From: Trichostrongylus colubriformis
Taxonomy: Eukaryota; Nematoda; Chromadorea; Rhabditida; Trichostrongylidae
Assembly (NCBI GenBank): GCA_963978905.1
Contig: OZ022260.1
Span: 44,413,551-44,477,550 of the forward strand
DNA length: 64,000 nt
Direction of reading: 5' to 3'
Part shown: positions 12,154 through 23,270 of the stretch, piece by piece
Layout of the letters: each line of letters starts with the position of its first letter
Numbering within the stretch: the stretch's first letter is position 1
Program-made: the position numbers and the translations under genes
Notes under the pieces: generated by a model
Databases searched by the model: none
The model's input: the letters and a program-made list of their open reading frames with translations, nothing else
What the model was told of the DNA's origin: nothing

Positions 12154-14920
12154 GAATGTATCTTCTTTTTGAGCACCCTAGCAAAAGAACTAACTTCTGA
12201 GAAACTTCGAAATCACTGTGAAACCTGGTCGAAAAATAGATCAATGCGTGACCAACGAATTGGAGTGTGAGAAGATGTAATTCCCTACAACTTGCAGACT
12301 TAACTGTACCCTCCCTTTGTAACCCACGTCCGATTTTGAACCTGATATGTACTTTATGGTCAAATGATGGAGGTGATGGGATGGAGAAAAGTACTTGAAT
12401 ACTTGATTTATGCATCTCTAGTCGCGTCAGATGCTCACGTCTCGCCAAAAATAGGTGCCGCACATTTGCAAGTCTGAATCATTTATGTTGAAATAAAGAT
12501 GTGGGAGATAATTACACAGTGTCAGACGGCAGTCACTCTCACTGATGTGCTAATGTGTGCTCTGCATAACAAAGTCTCATCCTGGAACCCACATTGTTAC
12601 TAAATGACGGACTAGAAGCAGGCGGAAGGCACTGATTTGACTACTTTGTGTAGGGGGAACAGATGATAGCCTTCAAAACACTACTGCCAGCAGTTCAATG
12701 GAAGAACCACTGCAAAGACATTGACAAGGAGCTGTGTAGTAGAGGAAGTGACCATAAGATGGGGAGAGCTGAAAGAATGAAAAATAGGAGCATTGCAAAG
12801 AAAACAGCTGTGGAAAGAACATCAGTCAGTGATGTAACCGATTTACTGCAATTCCCTCATGCACACACCACGATAAGAAAAAGTGTAAGTACAATACCAT
12901 AAGCAAGAGCGTTCGCGCGTCAAGCTGGTTGTCTCGTCGTTGCCAAAAAATCAAATAGCGATGGAAAAGCAAAAAAATGAAAGTGGCAATCATCTTCCGT
13001 GCAGAATCCGTGAGGCTGCCATCATTTTCTGTGATGGTGCCTGGGTGTCCGCTGACGGCAGAGCATGACTGCGTTCACAGGCGGCGGGGCAGGTAGGTGA
13101 AGACACAAAGACGATGCAACCGTGCACTGCCTCTGGCACCGCAGAGTATGAAGGCAGCCTAAGCATCTACTACATAACATACCGTAATACATTTCACATT
13201 TTTCTCCGCGGAAGGTTGAACTGCCTAAAAAGGTCCGTACAAATTAATCTGTATATACAATCACGCATGCATAAGCAGTGATCGTGAAAGAAATGTCTTT
13301 TTCCTCCGTTGAGGAATTCGTGAGCATTCGAGACATCTACGACGGGAATTGTGATAAGTGTTTAATAATTTCAATCTTTCTTTCTTCACGAAGAGGCGTT
13401 GCGTGCAGATCCTTTCAATAAACTAGCCTTTTGACCGATCGCCCTCCTTGAAAGTTTGATCGTGGCCCATGCCCTAAGAGATTCTACAGTACAGGTTCAT
13501 TTAGTATGATTACCTTCGACAGAAATCCTTCTCGACGGTACATGTGGCTTTTGTGGCGGTAGTACGTGGCTGGGACGCAGTGCACCAATTTTTCATCAAA
13601 GAAAATTTCTCAAGGGAGTAGGCGAGATTTAACTTTAAGAGCACTTGCGAGTTGCGAAGGGTTGTGGAACCGATGACAAGAATGCCGGATCATTTTCACA
13701 GCTATTTTTTTTTCTTATTGATATTTTGTAGATGGGATGTAATCCAATGAACGAATTTCGATAATTTTGGACAAAAAGGTGCCAAGGTGAAACAAGAATT
13801 TTGCACCACAGGTACTGTAAAGGCACACACCCCGAAAAGTATCCTTGTTCATTTCTGAGGTCACCAGGAGTGGCCCAGATCGCAATCTCTAGTCATCTCA
13901 GTTCTTGGAAGTTGTGTCGGAAACACATTTAGACGGTCTGTGTTCAAGGGTGGTTCAATCCATGTCGTCGAAAATGCTATTGTTTCGAGCGGATACGATT
14001 ATTTCGCGCGCTCTACGCTCATTCATATAAGCTGGATTACCAATCGCTCTACAAACGCAGTGAATGCTTTATGTCTTACTGCGAATGGCCATTTCTACCC
14101 CAGGAGTCTATTCACGGTAAGATAGGAACTTTACTACACCCAAAAACAACCGAAAAACCTACCTCTTTTGCTGTACTGTCCAATTTGCACTGAAATGATG
14201 CATTTTTACTTGTGAGACATCGTATGTTGCGTTGCAACAACTAATATCAGCGTGGCCCGGTTCCCATTTACTTACTGCAATTTCCACTATTTGTGGATAT
14301 ACTTATTCATGTATTCCAGTTCCAGCTTACATTTTGAATAACTACTGCGACACTTTCGTTATATCGTATTGCCCAGACCTTGCCTGTTTTGAGCGTGATG
14401 CCTTGAAGTTCGGGTTCCCGTAGAGGTCAAGTACGTGCTCTCTTATTTGTGTATTTCGCATCTCTGCTATGGCACCCAAGGCAAGAAGTGTCGAAGCTAT
14501 CAAAGGAGAATGAGTTATATAGGCTCAATTTCCGGTTTCATGCTGCCATCTCCTAAAGTATTCAGCGCTGCTGCCATGCAGCTATGATTTCCGAATCGGA
14601 CAGACGGGCGAGCATATACTAAGACGATGACAAACTGAGCGGATATCGTCTTTTAAATACACAGCCAACATTCTTTGGTTGTGATCATTAAGGACACTGC
14701 GTATATCTTCTTCTATGTACATATAAACTACAAGAAAACAAAAGAGCTGCTCTAAGTAAGGAGAATCAGTTGGATGTTGCAGGATCCTTGTGAGAAAATG
14801 TTATCATTGTGATCGCACCTCCCTTTTATATAAACACCATTTTCGTTCCCTCGCCCTCATTCCGTGGTGTGCTGACGTCGCACTAGGTGTCAGAACGCCG
14901 AGACGGCATGCAGGTATGTA

Positions 14921-15806
14921 TTAGGTTGTCCCAAAAGTCTTGTAGTATTTTTCCAAAAAAAAACTCAGTAACTCTTGTTCATTTCGAGGCAGGTCCAGGC
15001 GGTTCAGGAATATGGTAGGACATTCCCTAAGCTTTCTAGGAAAATATATATTGACCCACCAGATCCCGTGGAAAGAGCTACAATGCCCGTTGTCGATACT
15101 CACCCAACTCGCGGTGTCATCTATTATGAGCGGTCTTGCGGCACCAAAACGACGGAAGCTTGCCACTCCATCAGCGCTGCATTGGGCAAGGGATGTGTGA
15201 GCTAGGAGACCGTGCGCCGCTGGTTCATCAGCTTCAGCAACGGCGAGATTGACATGAAGGACAAACCACGCTTGGGACTGTGCTGGTTCTGGGACGCGGA
15301 AGGAATGCTTTTCCGCGAGGTGCTGATACAAGGCGAGACAGTCACCGCTGCCGTATGCACCCACCAGCTCCAGCAGCTCGCCGTCGCTGTTCGAGAAAAG
15401 TGCCGGAAAAGGTCCGCGGTCACCCTTTTTCATGACGACGCCTGCTCCCATTTCGCGAAAAGTACCCAGGCCAAGTTATAGGAGCTCGGCTGGGATGTGC
15501 TGCCCCACCCGCCATACTCTCCAGACAATGCCCTTTCTGAGTATCACCTTACCCATCCTCTCGAATCCTTCCTGGCCAGGAGAAAATTCGTTGATTATGA
15601 CTTGCTTGCAGAGGCGATCGTTGACTTATTCGACTCTCAGAACCCAGAGTTTTGGGAGAAGGGAATCAACGATTTTCCTATAAAGTGGCAGAGGGTTGCC
15701 GATAACAATGTTCAATACGTTGTTGCCTAATTGTTATTTGTTGGACGAAAAAAAAATAAAAAGTGATGATAGAAAAAAATACTACAAGACTTTTGGGACA
15801 ACCTAA
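14921..15806 (+). mobile_element. Mariner element, internally deleted (MLE-B)
   Basis: 886-bp element with TA duplications at 14919-14920 and 15807-15808. Inverted termini read TTAGGTTGTCCCAAAAGTC on both ends, followed by a matched TTGTAGTATTTTT block, so the repeats are about 33 bp long. The termini are nearly identical, which suggests a fairly young insertion even though the coding part is degenerate. A terminal relic of the same family is at 921-953. Confidence 0.94.
14975..15730 (+). pseudogene. Mariner transposase remnant of MLE-B
   Basis: Plus-strand pieces in shifting frames. An early helix-turn-helix segment ends in a stop at 15202-15204, then ETVRRWFISFSNGEIDMKD continues. Next comes TLFHDDACSHF around 15424-15456, with the second catalytic Asp, then [17 protein letters not shown] around 15500-15550 with the third. 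The frame ends with a mariner-like C-terminus at 15728-15730. The region carrying the first catalytic Asp is missing and at least two in-frame stops interrupt it, so it is inactive. Confidence 0.88.
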
Positions 15807-17039
15807 TATCTTGCGTTGTTGAAGAAGTAGTGCCGCTTGGACTAGACCGATACAGTCTGGATAATTGAAGTGGTTGAAGACTATTGCAACCCTTTTTACC
15901 AAACCCTGCAAGGCGTAGTAAGCTAACATTATGCGGGCAGAAGGTCGTTAAAGACACCAAAAGGAGGTAATTTTGGCTTACGGTAGAACAGACGTAGTGT
16001 GGACGAGTTCAAGTGGCCGCCATTGCACAAATTCGCCAATTTGACGCCTTGGCATGGCGCCGAAAGATGATGTTTCTATTATAAATTTGTTTTTTCTTCT
16101 ACTTTTTCCTTTGTTCTTTCTTATATTGTTTCTAGATATACTTACATGAATGCTAATGTAGTTGGGATTTGCCACTCCACTGCGCTGGAAGTTGGGTGCT
16201 ACAACTAACATTGGCCCGCAGCCCGTCTCCTACAGCGGACAACTCGGAAAGTCAGTGGGTTGATGCGAATGTGATGCGAATACACACCGAAGTGTCGCGC
16301 TTTTGATTTTTTTGCCGATTATGGCTTTTAACCTTGAGCGTTCGTTACAAAATGCTCATTTCTTTGCATCTTCCTCTTGTTTCCGACCCCTTCCGGTTCC
16401 TTTAACGGTCAGTGCATTTTGAGTTGCAATCGCAGAACTGCGATTGCTACGACCAGTGAATGACACCGATATATGATCGCACCCGCATAAGTTTTAATTC
16501 AATAAAACTATACACCCTATATTTGCTAAACCACATCGCTGGTTGATCCTGCTCAAATTATCTTATGAGCGGTCCGCTCCTCACCAGTGATATGTGACGC
16601 GTGAGGTACCGCATAGCTAAAACTGGTACAGGCATATAATAAGATCAGATTGTGTACTTGAGCTCTTCCTCATTGAACTGATTGGCGTTCGCTCAAATTA
16701 ATGACAAATCCTTCAAACACATTCCCATTTAATTGTAAATGTTTGTAATCCATAACCAATTGACAATGAGCAACTTGCAGCATCTTACCTTACATATTTC
16801 ACATCTGCTATTGCGTGGCTCCTCCTCCCGTGCTGGATGCTGAAATATCGCTCATGAGTTATATCACTGTGCTATTGTTGGTAGGGAAAGCCTAGTGGTA
16901 GAAGGAATCGTCCACGGATTGTTGAACTTTCCCTCCTGCTTCCCCATATCAGTTTTGAGCTCACAACGAGCCACACGCGGATGTTTCTCGAAAAGATCAA
17001 AACCCGGCGGTTCTTGAAGTTTCTACAGCTTCTGCCCAA

Positions 17040-17117
17040 CGATTCTGAATGGAACTAGAATGTGCGGCGCATCCCTTCTGTGGGATGCGCCGCACATTCT
17101 AGTTCCATTCAGAATCG
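17040..17117. repeat. Perfect 36-bp inverted repeat with 6-base loop
   Basis: Arms 17040-17075 and 17082-17117 are exactly complementary (CGATTCTGAATGGAACTAGA at the outer end, GCGGCGCATCCC at the loop side). The loop is TTCTGT. The core GTGGGATGCGCCG also occurs at 10622-10634. Such a perfect palindrome could be a genuine hairpin locus, a recent palindromic duplication or a fold-back artefact. Confidence 0.95.
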
Positions 17118-17339
17118 TGATGGCTGGTGAATGTGATGTGGCCTATAAAATGACTTGCGGTGGCCAGCCGATGTACAAGTCAGTGCTTTTATCCTCCCAG
17201 GCGAGTTCGGTACCTATTTACCGACCCCGGAGGGATGGGAGGCTTGGTAAGCCTGGGCGGGCGTTGATGGCGGATTTGATCCCCGCACCATGAGAGTGAT
17301 GAGTGCGCCACCTGTCACTACACCACCTCCGCCCCATCT

Positions 17340-17960
17340 GTGCCCCTTAATAGCCTTTATCACTCGTCACTACTTTTGATTCTCCAATATTGAAGTCGCC
17401 GTCTTACCTTGCATGAATTATGTGAGTGTCAACGCTCTGATAACGTGGACGGCGCTACGAGTCTAGTGGGTTTTACTACTTTACGCTTCTCATGAGTTTT
17501 TATCAGTTGCTACCACTCGTGGTCTCGCCATCAGTGTCCTCTTATCACCACTAACACTTGTGAGTGTCAAGGCTCTGGGTTAATTATGAAACGAGCAAAA
17601 GATTCGATGACATATGCCCTTCGCATTCTCTATCACTTCTTATCAGTTGTTATCATGCTCGATCTCCCACTATTAGTGGAACCGTCTAACATCACACAAC
17701 ACCTGTAAGTGTCGTCGCTTCATCGTCAGCCTGGATGACACAGCAAATTTGGTGATCCTTGCCTTACGCCGCACCTTATCAGCTGTTGTCAGCTGCTATC
17801 AGTACCGGTGCCTATTCACCATCAGTGCACACACGCCACTCCCACATCATCTCCATAAATCAAAATGCCAGGCTCTACTGCTCTTCAAGTGCGAATTTTG
17901 TGACAAACAGCCAGACAAACACCAACACACGCCACACAGAGATACTTAACTAATCATACT
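17340..17960 (-). repeat. Diverged, inverted array of the 145-bp minisatellite
   Basis: Three or more diverged units recognised by recurring TTATCAGTTGCTACCAC-type cores near 17497, 17649 and 17774. They are oriented opposite to the main array on the right. The last unit ends GCGAATTTTGTGACAAACAG followed by CA-rich sequence, then a short spacer and the mirror-image microsatellite of the main array. Confidence 0.65.
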
Positions 17961-17984
17961 CTATATATAATCCAGAAGTTTGGT

Positions 17985-17989
17985 GTGTT

Positions 17990-18020
<31 letters not shown>

Positions 18021-18030
18021 GTCTGTCTGT
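17985..18030. repeat. (GT)n and (CTGT)n microsatellite at the array junction
   Basis: Sequence TTTGTTTGTCTGTGTG followed by a GT run and GTCTGTCTGTC. It joins the two oppositely oriented 145-bp arrays. A similar tract preceded by CCAGAAGTTTGGTGTG recurs at 19846-19880, and CAGACGGACAGACATACACACACA ends the array at 46.9 kb. Confidence 0.85.
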
Positions 18031-18045
18031 CCGCTCACCGCATAA

Positions 18046-19585
18046 TATCTCGCGTCGCAGTAAAGCTGTGATCCTGAATTTTTAAGGTAATGTAGGGGTG
18101 TTAAGGGGACATCAATGGTGAGGGAACGGAAGTGATAGCAACTGATAAGGGCTGATAAGGAGCCCCGAAAGGTGAATGGCGGGAAATTCATATCTCGCGT
18201 AGCAGCAAAGCTGGGACCCTGAATTTTTAAGATAATATAGGGGTGGAAAGGGGACATTAATGGTGAAGGAACGGAAGTGATAGCAACTGATAAGGGCTGA
18301 TAAGGAGCCTCGAAAGGCGAATGGCGGGAAATTCATATCTCGCGTCGCAGCAAAGCTGGGATCCTGAATTTTTAAGGTAATGTAGGGGTGGTAAGGGGAC
18401 ATCAATGGTGAGGGAACGGAAGTGATAGTAACTGATAAAGGCTGATAAGGAGCCTCGAAAGGCGAATGGCGGGAAATTCATATCTCGCGTCGCAGCAAAG
18501 CTGGGATCCTGAATTTTTAAGGTAATGTAGGGGTGGTAAGGGGACATCAATGGTGAGGGAACGGAAGTGATAGTAACTGATAAGGGCTGATAAGGAGCCT
18601 CGAAAGGCGAATGGCGGGAAATTCATATCTCGCGTCGCAGCAAAGCTGGGATCCTGAATTTTTAAGGTAATGTAGGGGTGGTAAGGGGACATCAATGGTG
18701 AGGGAACGGAAGTGATAGCTACTGATAAAGGCTGATAAGGAGCCTCGAAAGGCGAATGGCGGGAAATTCATATCTCGCGTCGCAGCAAAGCTGGGATCCT
18801 GAATTTTTAAGGTAATGTAGGGGTGGTAAGGGGACATCAATGGTGAGGGAACGGAAGTGATAGCTACTGATAAAGGCTGATAAGGAGCCTCGAAAGGCGA
18901 ATGGCGGGAAATTCATATCTCGCGTCGCAGCAAAGCTGGGATCCTCAATTTTTAAGATAATATAGGGGTGGAAAGGGGACATTAATGGTGAAGGAAAGGA
19001 AGTGATAGCAACTGATAAGGGCTGATAAGGAGCCTCGAAAGGCGAATGGCGGGAAATTTATATCTCGCGTCGCAGCAAAGCTGGGATCCTGAATTTTTAA
19101 GGTAATGTAGGGGTGGTAAGGGGACATCAATGGTGAGGGAACGGAAGTGATAGTAACTGATAAGGGCTGATAAGGAGCCTCGAAAGGCGAATGGCGGGAA
19201 ATTCATATCTCGCGTCGCAGCAAAGCTGGGATCCTGAATTTTTAAGGTAATGTAGGGGTGGTAAGGGGACATCAATGGTGAGGGAACGGAAGTGATAGTA
19301 ACTGATAAGGGCTGATAAGGAGCCTCGAAAGGCGAATGGCGGGAAATTCATATCTCGCGTCGCAGCAAAGCTGGGATCCTCAATTTTCAAGGTAATGTAG
19401 GGGTGGTAAGGGGACATTAATGGTGAAGGAACGGAAGTGATAGCAACTGATAAGGGCTGATAAGGAGCCTCGAAGGCGAATGGCGGGAAATTCATATCTC
19501 GCGTCGCAGCAAAGCTGGGATCCTGAATTTTTAAGGTAATGTAGGGGTGGTAAGGGGACATCAATGGTGAGGGAACGGAAGTGAA
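18046..19585 (+). repeat. 145-bp tandem minisatellite, about 10.6 copies
   Basis: Unit starts at TATCTCGCGTCGCAG recur at 18046, 18191, 18336, 18481, 18626, 18771, 18916, 19061, 19206, 19351 and 19495, a period of 145 (one unit is 144). Neighbouring units are nearly identical, which implies recent homogenisation. Because 145 is not a multiple of three, the overlapping 97-codon minus-strand ORFs are products of the repeat and not a gene. The array ends inside a unit at about 19585. Confidence 0.97.
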
Positions 19586-19599
19586 CTGAACTGCTGTCT

Positions 19600-21730
19600 G
19601 GAAAGGTCGGGCATGTTAGAATTGGGTAGGTGCTGACCTAAGCGCACAGAGCACATAAGAATTAAGCCTAGCTCCTCCCACTGTGAGCGGGGCTTGCGCG
19701 GAAACTGCCGGTGTTCAAATTTAAGTCCACGCTCAGGTTCCGAAAATCAGGCAGGCTAGGAATGGACCTGTAGAGGTCGGGCAAGTTAGGGATGGGTTGG
19801 GGTAAGCCAAAATGTACGGAGCACATGAGAGGCAAGCTAAAACCAGAAGTTTGGTGTGTTTGTGTGTGTGTGTGTGTCCGTTTTTTGTCGCATAATCTAC
19901 TCTCAACTCAATGGCAACGTGAAGAGGTCGGACAAGTTGGGGATGGGTAGGGGTTGACCAAAGTGTGCGGAGCTCATTAAGAGCTAAGCCTAGCTCCCCC
20001 CACCGTGAGCGGGGCTTGCGCAGAAATGGTTGAAAAAATCGGCTAAATCAAGAGTGGGCCTGTAGGGATCGGGCAAGTTAAGACTCCGTAGGGCCTCATC
20101 TCAACTGTATCCTGGAGGGTCGCGCGAGTTAGGAGTGGGTAGGAGCTGATCTAAGCGTGCAGAGCATATAAGAACTAAGCCTAGCTCCGCCCACCATGGG
20201 CGCGTCTTGCGCCGAAATCGATGAATAAACGAATTTAGGTCCTCGCTCAGGTGTTGGAAATCGGGCAAGTTAGGAAAGAGTCTGTTGAAGTCGCGCATGT
20301 AAGGACTGGGGAGGGACTGATCAAAGTAAAGGGAACACACAACAAGCAAATTAGGCACGGGCAGTGGAGGTCGGGCAGGCTTAGTATTGGGTAGGGACCA
20401 AGTGTACAGACCACATAAGTTCTAAGCCTAACTCCCCCCACCATAGGGGGGGGGGGGGGGGGGCTGCGCCGAAACCGATGGGTGCTCCAATTTAAGTCCT
20501 CGCCTGGGTTCCGAAAATCGGGACGGTCAGGAATGGGACTGCTCAGGTCGTGCGAGTAAGGAGTAGGTAGAGACTGACCAAATAGTAGGGAGCACACAAG
20601 GAGCAGAACGGGCCTGTAGAGGTATGGCAAGTTAGGATAGCGTAGGGGCAAACACAAGTGTATGGAGCACATAAGTTCTAAGCCTACCTCCGCCCATCAT
20701 GGGCTGGGCTCGCGCCGAAATCGATGAATAAACGAATTTCGGTCCTCGCTTAAGTGCGGAAAATCGGGCAAGTTAGGAAAGGGTCTGTTGAAGTCGCGCA
20801 TGTTAGGACTGGGGAGGGACTGACCAAAGTGAAGGGTGCACACAACAAGCAATTAAGGCACGGGCCTGTGGAGGTCGGGCAGGTTAGGATTGGGTAGGGG
20901 TCATGTGTACGGAGCATATAAGTTTTAAGCTTAGCTCCGCCCAGCATGGACGGGGCCTGCGACGAAACCGATGGGTACTCAAATTTATAAACCCTCGCAT
21001 GGGTTCCGAAAATCGGGAAGGTCAGGAATGGGACTGCTCAGGTCGTGCGAGTAAGAACTGGATAGGGACAGACCAAAATGTAGGGAGCACACAAGAAGCA
21101 AATCAGGAACGGGCCTGTAGAGGTAGGGCAAGTTAGGATAGCGTAGAGGAAAACATAAGTGTACAGAGCACATGGATTCTAAGCCTACCTCCGCCCATCA
21201 TGGGCTGGGCTCGCGCCGAAATCCATGAATAAACGAATTCAGGTCTTCGCTCAAGTGCTAAAATTCGGGCAAGTTAGGAAAGGGTCTGTTGAAGTCGCGC
21301 ATGTTAGGACTGGGGAGGGACTGACCAAAGTGAAGGGTGCACACAACAAGCATATAAGGCACGGGCCTGTGGAGGTCGGGCAGGTTAGGATTGGGTAGGG
21401 GTCATGTGTACGGAGCATATAAGTTTTAAGCTTAGCTCCGCCCAGCATGGACGGGGCCTGCGACGAAACCGATGGGTACTCAAATTTATAAACCCTCGCA
21501 TGGGTTCCGAAAATCGGGAAGGTCAGGAATGGGACTGCTCAGGTCGTGCGAGTAAGAACTGGATAGGGACAGACCAAAATGTAGGGAGCACACAAGAAGC
21601 AAATTAGGTACGGGTGTGTGGAGGTCGGGCAGGTTAGGATTGGGTAGGAGTCAACCCACCCAACTTATGTACTCTGTACACGTCAACCTCCTGTGTATAG
21701 AGTACATAAGTTCTAAGCCCAGCCCGGCCA
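19600..21730. repeat. Satellite with monomers of about 250 bp and a 501-bp higher-order period
   Basis: The box GCCTAGCTCCGCCCACCATG or a variant recurs near 19668, 19987, 20180, 20428, 20682, 20928, 21181 and 21429. The last four monomers alternate as two types, so 20740-21240 is repeated almost exactly 501 bp further on. Monomers contain GGTCGGGCAAGTTAGGA and GGGTAGGGACTGACC sub-blocks. A pure G18 run lies at 20446-20463. Paired ORFs of identical sequence on both strands are explained by the repeat. Confidence 0.88.
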
Positions 21731-21989
21731 TAATTGCAATATTATACTCACAAAGTGACTGTTTGTTCTCGGTTACCATTAGGGAGTGGTGTGTTATTAT
21801 CAGATGTATCCCTCGGCAATCAGTTAAGGTCAATGTTTCTTATAGAACTGATACATGCACGTCCTCTCGAAACTTTTAACCCTCAAAAGTCAACTACTAC
21901 GGATCGCCTCAGCGCTCACGATGAGACACCTCCGACTGCTGCAGCTCCTTTTAGCGTGGCCGCCCCTCTGCGATTGTGCCTTAAACACT

Positions 21990-22115
21990 TGGATGATGGG
22001 AAGGGGGTCTTCTTTCTTGGATTTTTTGACCGTTTCGATCCATCTTCCTTACTTTGGTACTACTAAGTGCTTCAATTCTATTTTTGTTTTCGGATCGAAT
22101 CCTGCCTTTCTTTAA
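21990..22115. repeat. Decayed relic resembling the P1/P2 MITE interior
   Basis: A segment running GGGGGTCTTCTTTCTTGGAT, then TTTTTGACCGTTTCG, to GCCTTTCTTTAAAGGGG has the same order of blocks as the reverse complement of P2 (GGGTCCTATTTCTCGGGTTTTTGG). It is heavily diverged. Confidence 0.4.
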
Positions 22116-22287
22116 AGGGGTTTTGCCTTCAGTGGGGAAGGGGTTACAGATGGGTGTGGTGTCTCTTCGTTTCAACCAAAGCCATCGTTGGAGGTTTGCT
22201 CACAATATATACAAGCCAGTTCAGCGCATATTATCAGTTCCCTGCTGCAATGTGCGCTCCCTATACACAGGGCCTATTCCTGCTGCA

Positions 22288-22476
22288 ATGCGCGCGAAGC
22301 GCGCATGCGAAAGTCGGCTCGCCGCGCTAGCGGCGAGCCGAGAGTCGCTCCTCGCTACAAAGCAGACAGCCTCAAAGCCACCCTGCCGGGGCGGCGAAGC
22401 CGCCCCTACGAGGATTGGCCGGCGAAGCCGGCCAATCCGAGTCCAGGAGGGTTGGCCGGCGTCAGCCGGCCAACCC
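22288..22476. repeat. Cluster of five perfect GC-rich hairpins
   Basis: Hairpins at 22288-22306 (8-bp stem, GAA loop), 22315-22340 (11-bp stem, GCTA loop), 22388-22406 (8-bp stem, GAA loop), 22412-22438 (12-bp stem, GAA loop) and 22449-22476 (12-bp stem, GTCA loop). All stems are perfect. The last two share the arm core TTGGCCGGC. The local GC content is far above the surroundings. Just upstream, CCTGCTGCAATGnGCGC occurs twice about 40 bp apart. An open plus-strand frame crosses the cluster but looks incidental. Confidence 0.93.
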
Positions 22477-22881
22477 GACTGGTTGTATATAGTAGTAGGT
22501 TGTTTGTTGTTTTTTTTTTTGGGTGTCGTTGCTCTTCTTCATCGAGTTCTCATGATGAAATAAATGTACCGATGAACGCCACAGATCAAGTTGAAGTTTA
22601 CAATGTGGACTTAGTCACACAGGCATAGCACCACTGACGACGAAAACGAAACGTGGGATTGACAGATGAAACCTACCCTTGCTGTTAGTTCAAGTGTTTC
22701 TGATGACAGAAGCGCATACTGTAATGTAGGTGTATATTAGTTTTCTAATTCGCCACATAATTTCTCAGTTTCCTAGTTTTATCCGGGGTCCATTATATAT
22801 CCAAGAATTTGGAAAGTCTAGCATGTTTCCTGCACTTTACAATATATGCTCTATGATCTCCTTCCGTTTTTCCTCTTTCAG

Positions 22882-22975
22882 TCGCTTCAAAATTCGTTTG
22901 AAAATTACAGGCCCTTGAGAGCATATGATCCGCAAATGACGAAGAGAATAATTGCAATTTCACTGAATTCTTTCC
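22882..22975 (+). CDS. Possible isolated coding exon
   Basis: A strong acceptor CTCTTTCAG at 22873-22881 and donor GTAAGTTG after 22975 bound a 94-base open segment encoding SLQNSFENYRPLRAYDPQMT and KRIIAISLNSF. The pattern YRP...YDP..T.RIIA..L vaguely recalls the first helix region of Tctex-type dynein light chains. No following exon was found, and a dispersed repeat begins right after it. It may be a gene relic or chance. Confidence 0.3.
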
Positions 22976-22979
22976 GTAA

Positions 22980-23270
22980 GTTGTATTATGCGCAAGAGAG
23001 ATGGTACAAAAATATTACTCCATATATTTATGCAAGTGAACATTATTCCCCGCCCTTTTCGAGAGAACTACAATACCGCACACGTTTTCTGATGAATCGA
23101 CACCGGGCGACGGATTAATCATCCGCAAACCGTCACCCTCATAACTTGGTTGAAAAGTCGATGAAATGGGAAAAGGCGGGGAGGGTTGGATTCGCGTATT
23201 CGGCAAGTCAACCATGCATGTGTCGAATCCTGATAAAAAGGTCAGCGTGTTCAAACTGTGCTTAAAACCC
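22980..23270 (+). repeat. Dispersed repeat, family D (copy 1)
   Basis: The segment with CGCACACGTTTTCTGA, GGCGACGGATTAATCATCCG, GTCGATGAAATGGGAAAAGG and AACCATGCATGTGTCGAAT is about 80 percent like the reverse complement of 24540-24830 by eye. Two copies in opposite orientation lie 1.3 kb apart. Confidence 0.5.

Larger units (their letters stand above)
9158..14918. other. Mostly featureless non-coding sequence
   Basis: Between the two mariners only the two family H hairpins (11093 and 12048) stand out. GGCACCGCAGAGTATGAAGGC at about 13136 resembles blocks near 4240 and 62070, so it may be a dispersed repeat. ORFs such as 9747-9941, 13940-14125 and 14232-14423 have no recognisable domain. Confidence 0.5.

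Noticed and set aside
11903..12463. 186-codon minus-strand ORF, the second longest in the window
   Set aside because: It runs through the family H hairpin repeat and has no recognisable domain or splice signals.
16536..16556. CTGGTTGATCCTG as the start of an 18S rRNA gene
   Set aside because: Only 13 bases match the conserved 5' end of 18S; the following sequence does not continue as rRNA.
17961..19564. Series of overlapping 97-codon minus-strand ORFs and one of 145 codons
   Set aside because: They arise from a 145-bp tandem repeat whose period is not a multiple of three, so every frame is a shifted copy; no start-site, splice or domain evidence.
20101..21607. Paired ORFs of 60-140 codons on both strands, some identical to each other 501 bp apart
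   Set aside because: Explained entirely by the 250/501-bp satellite.
22054..22628. 169- and 146-codon plus-strand ORFs
   Set aside because: Kept open mainly by the stop-poor GC-rich hairpin cluster; composition is not protein-like.
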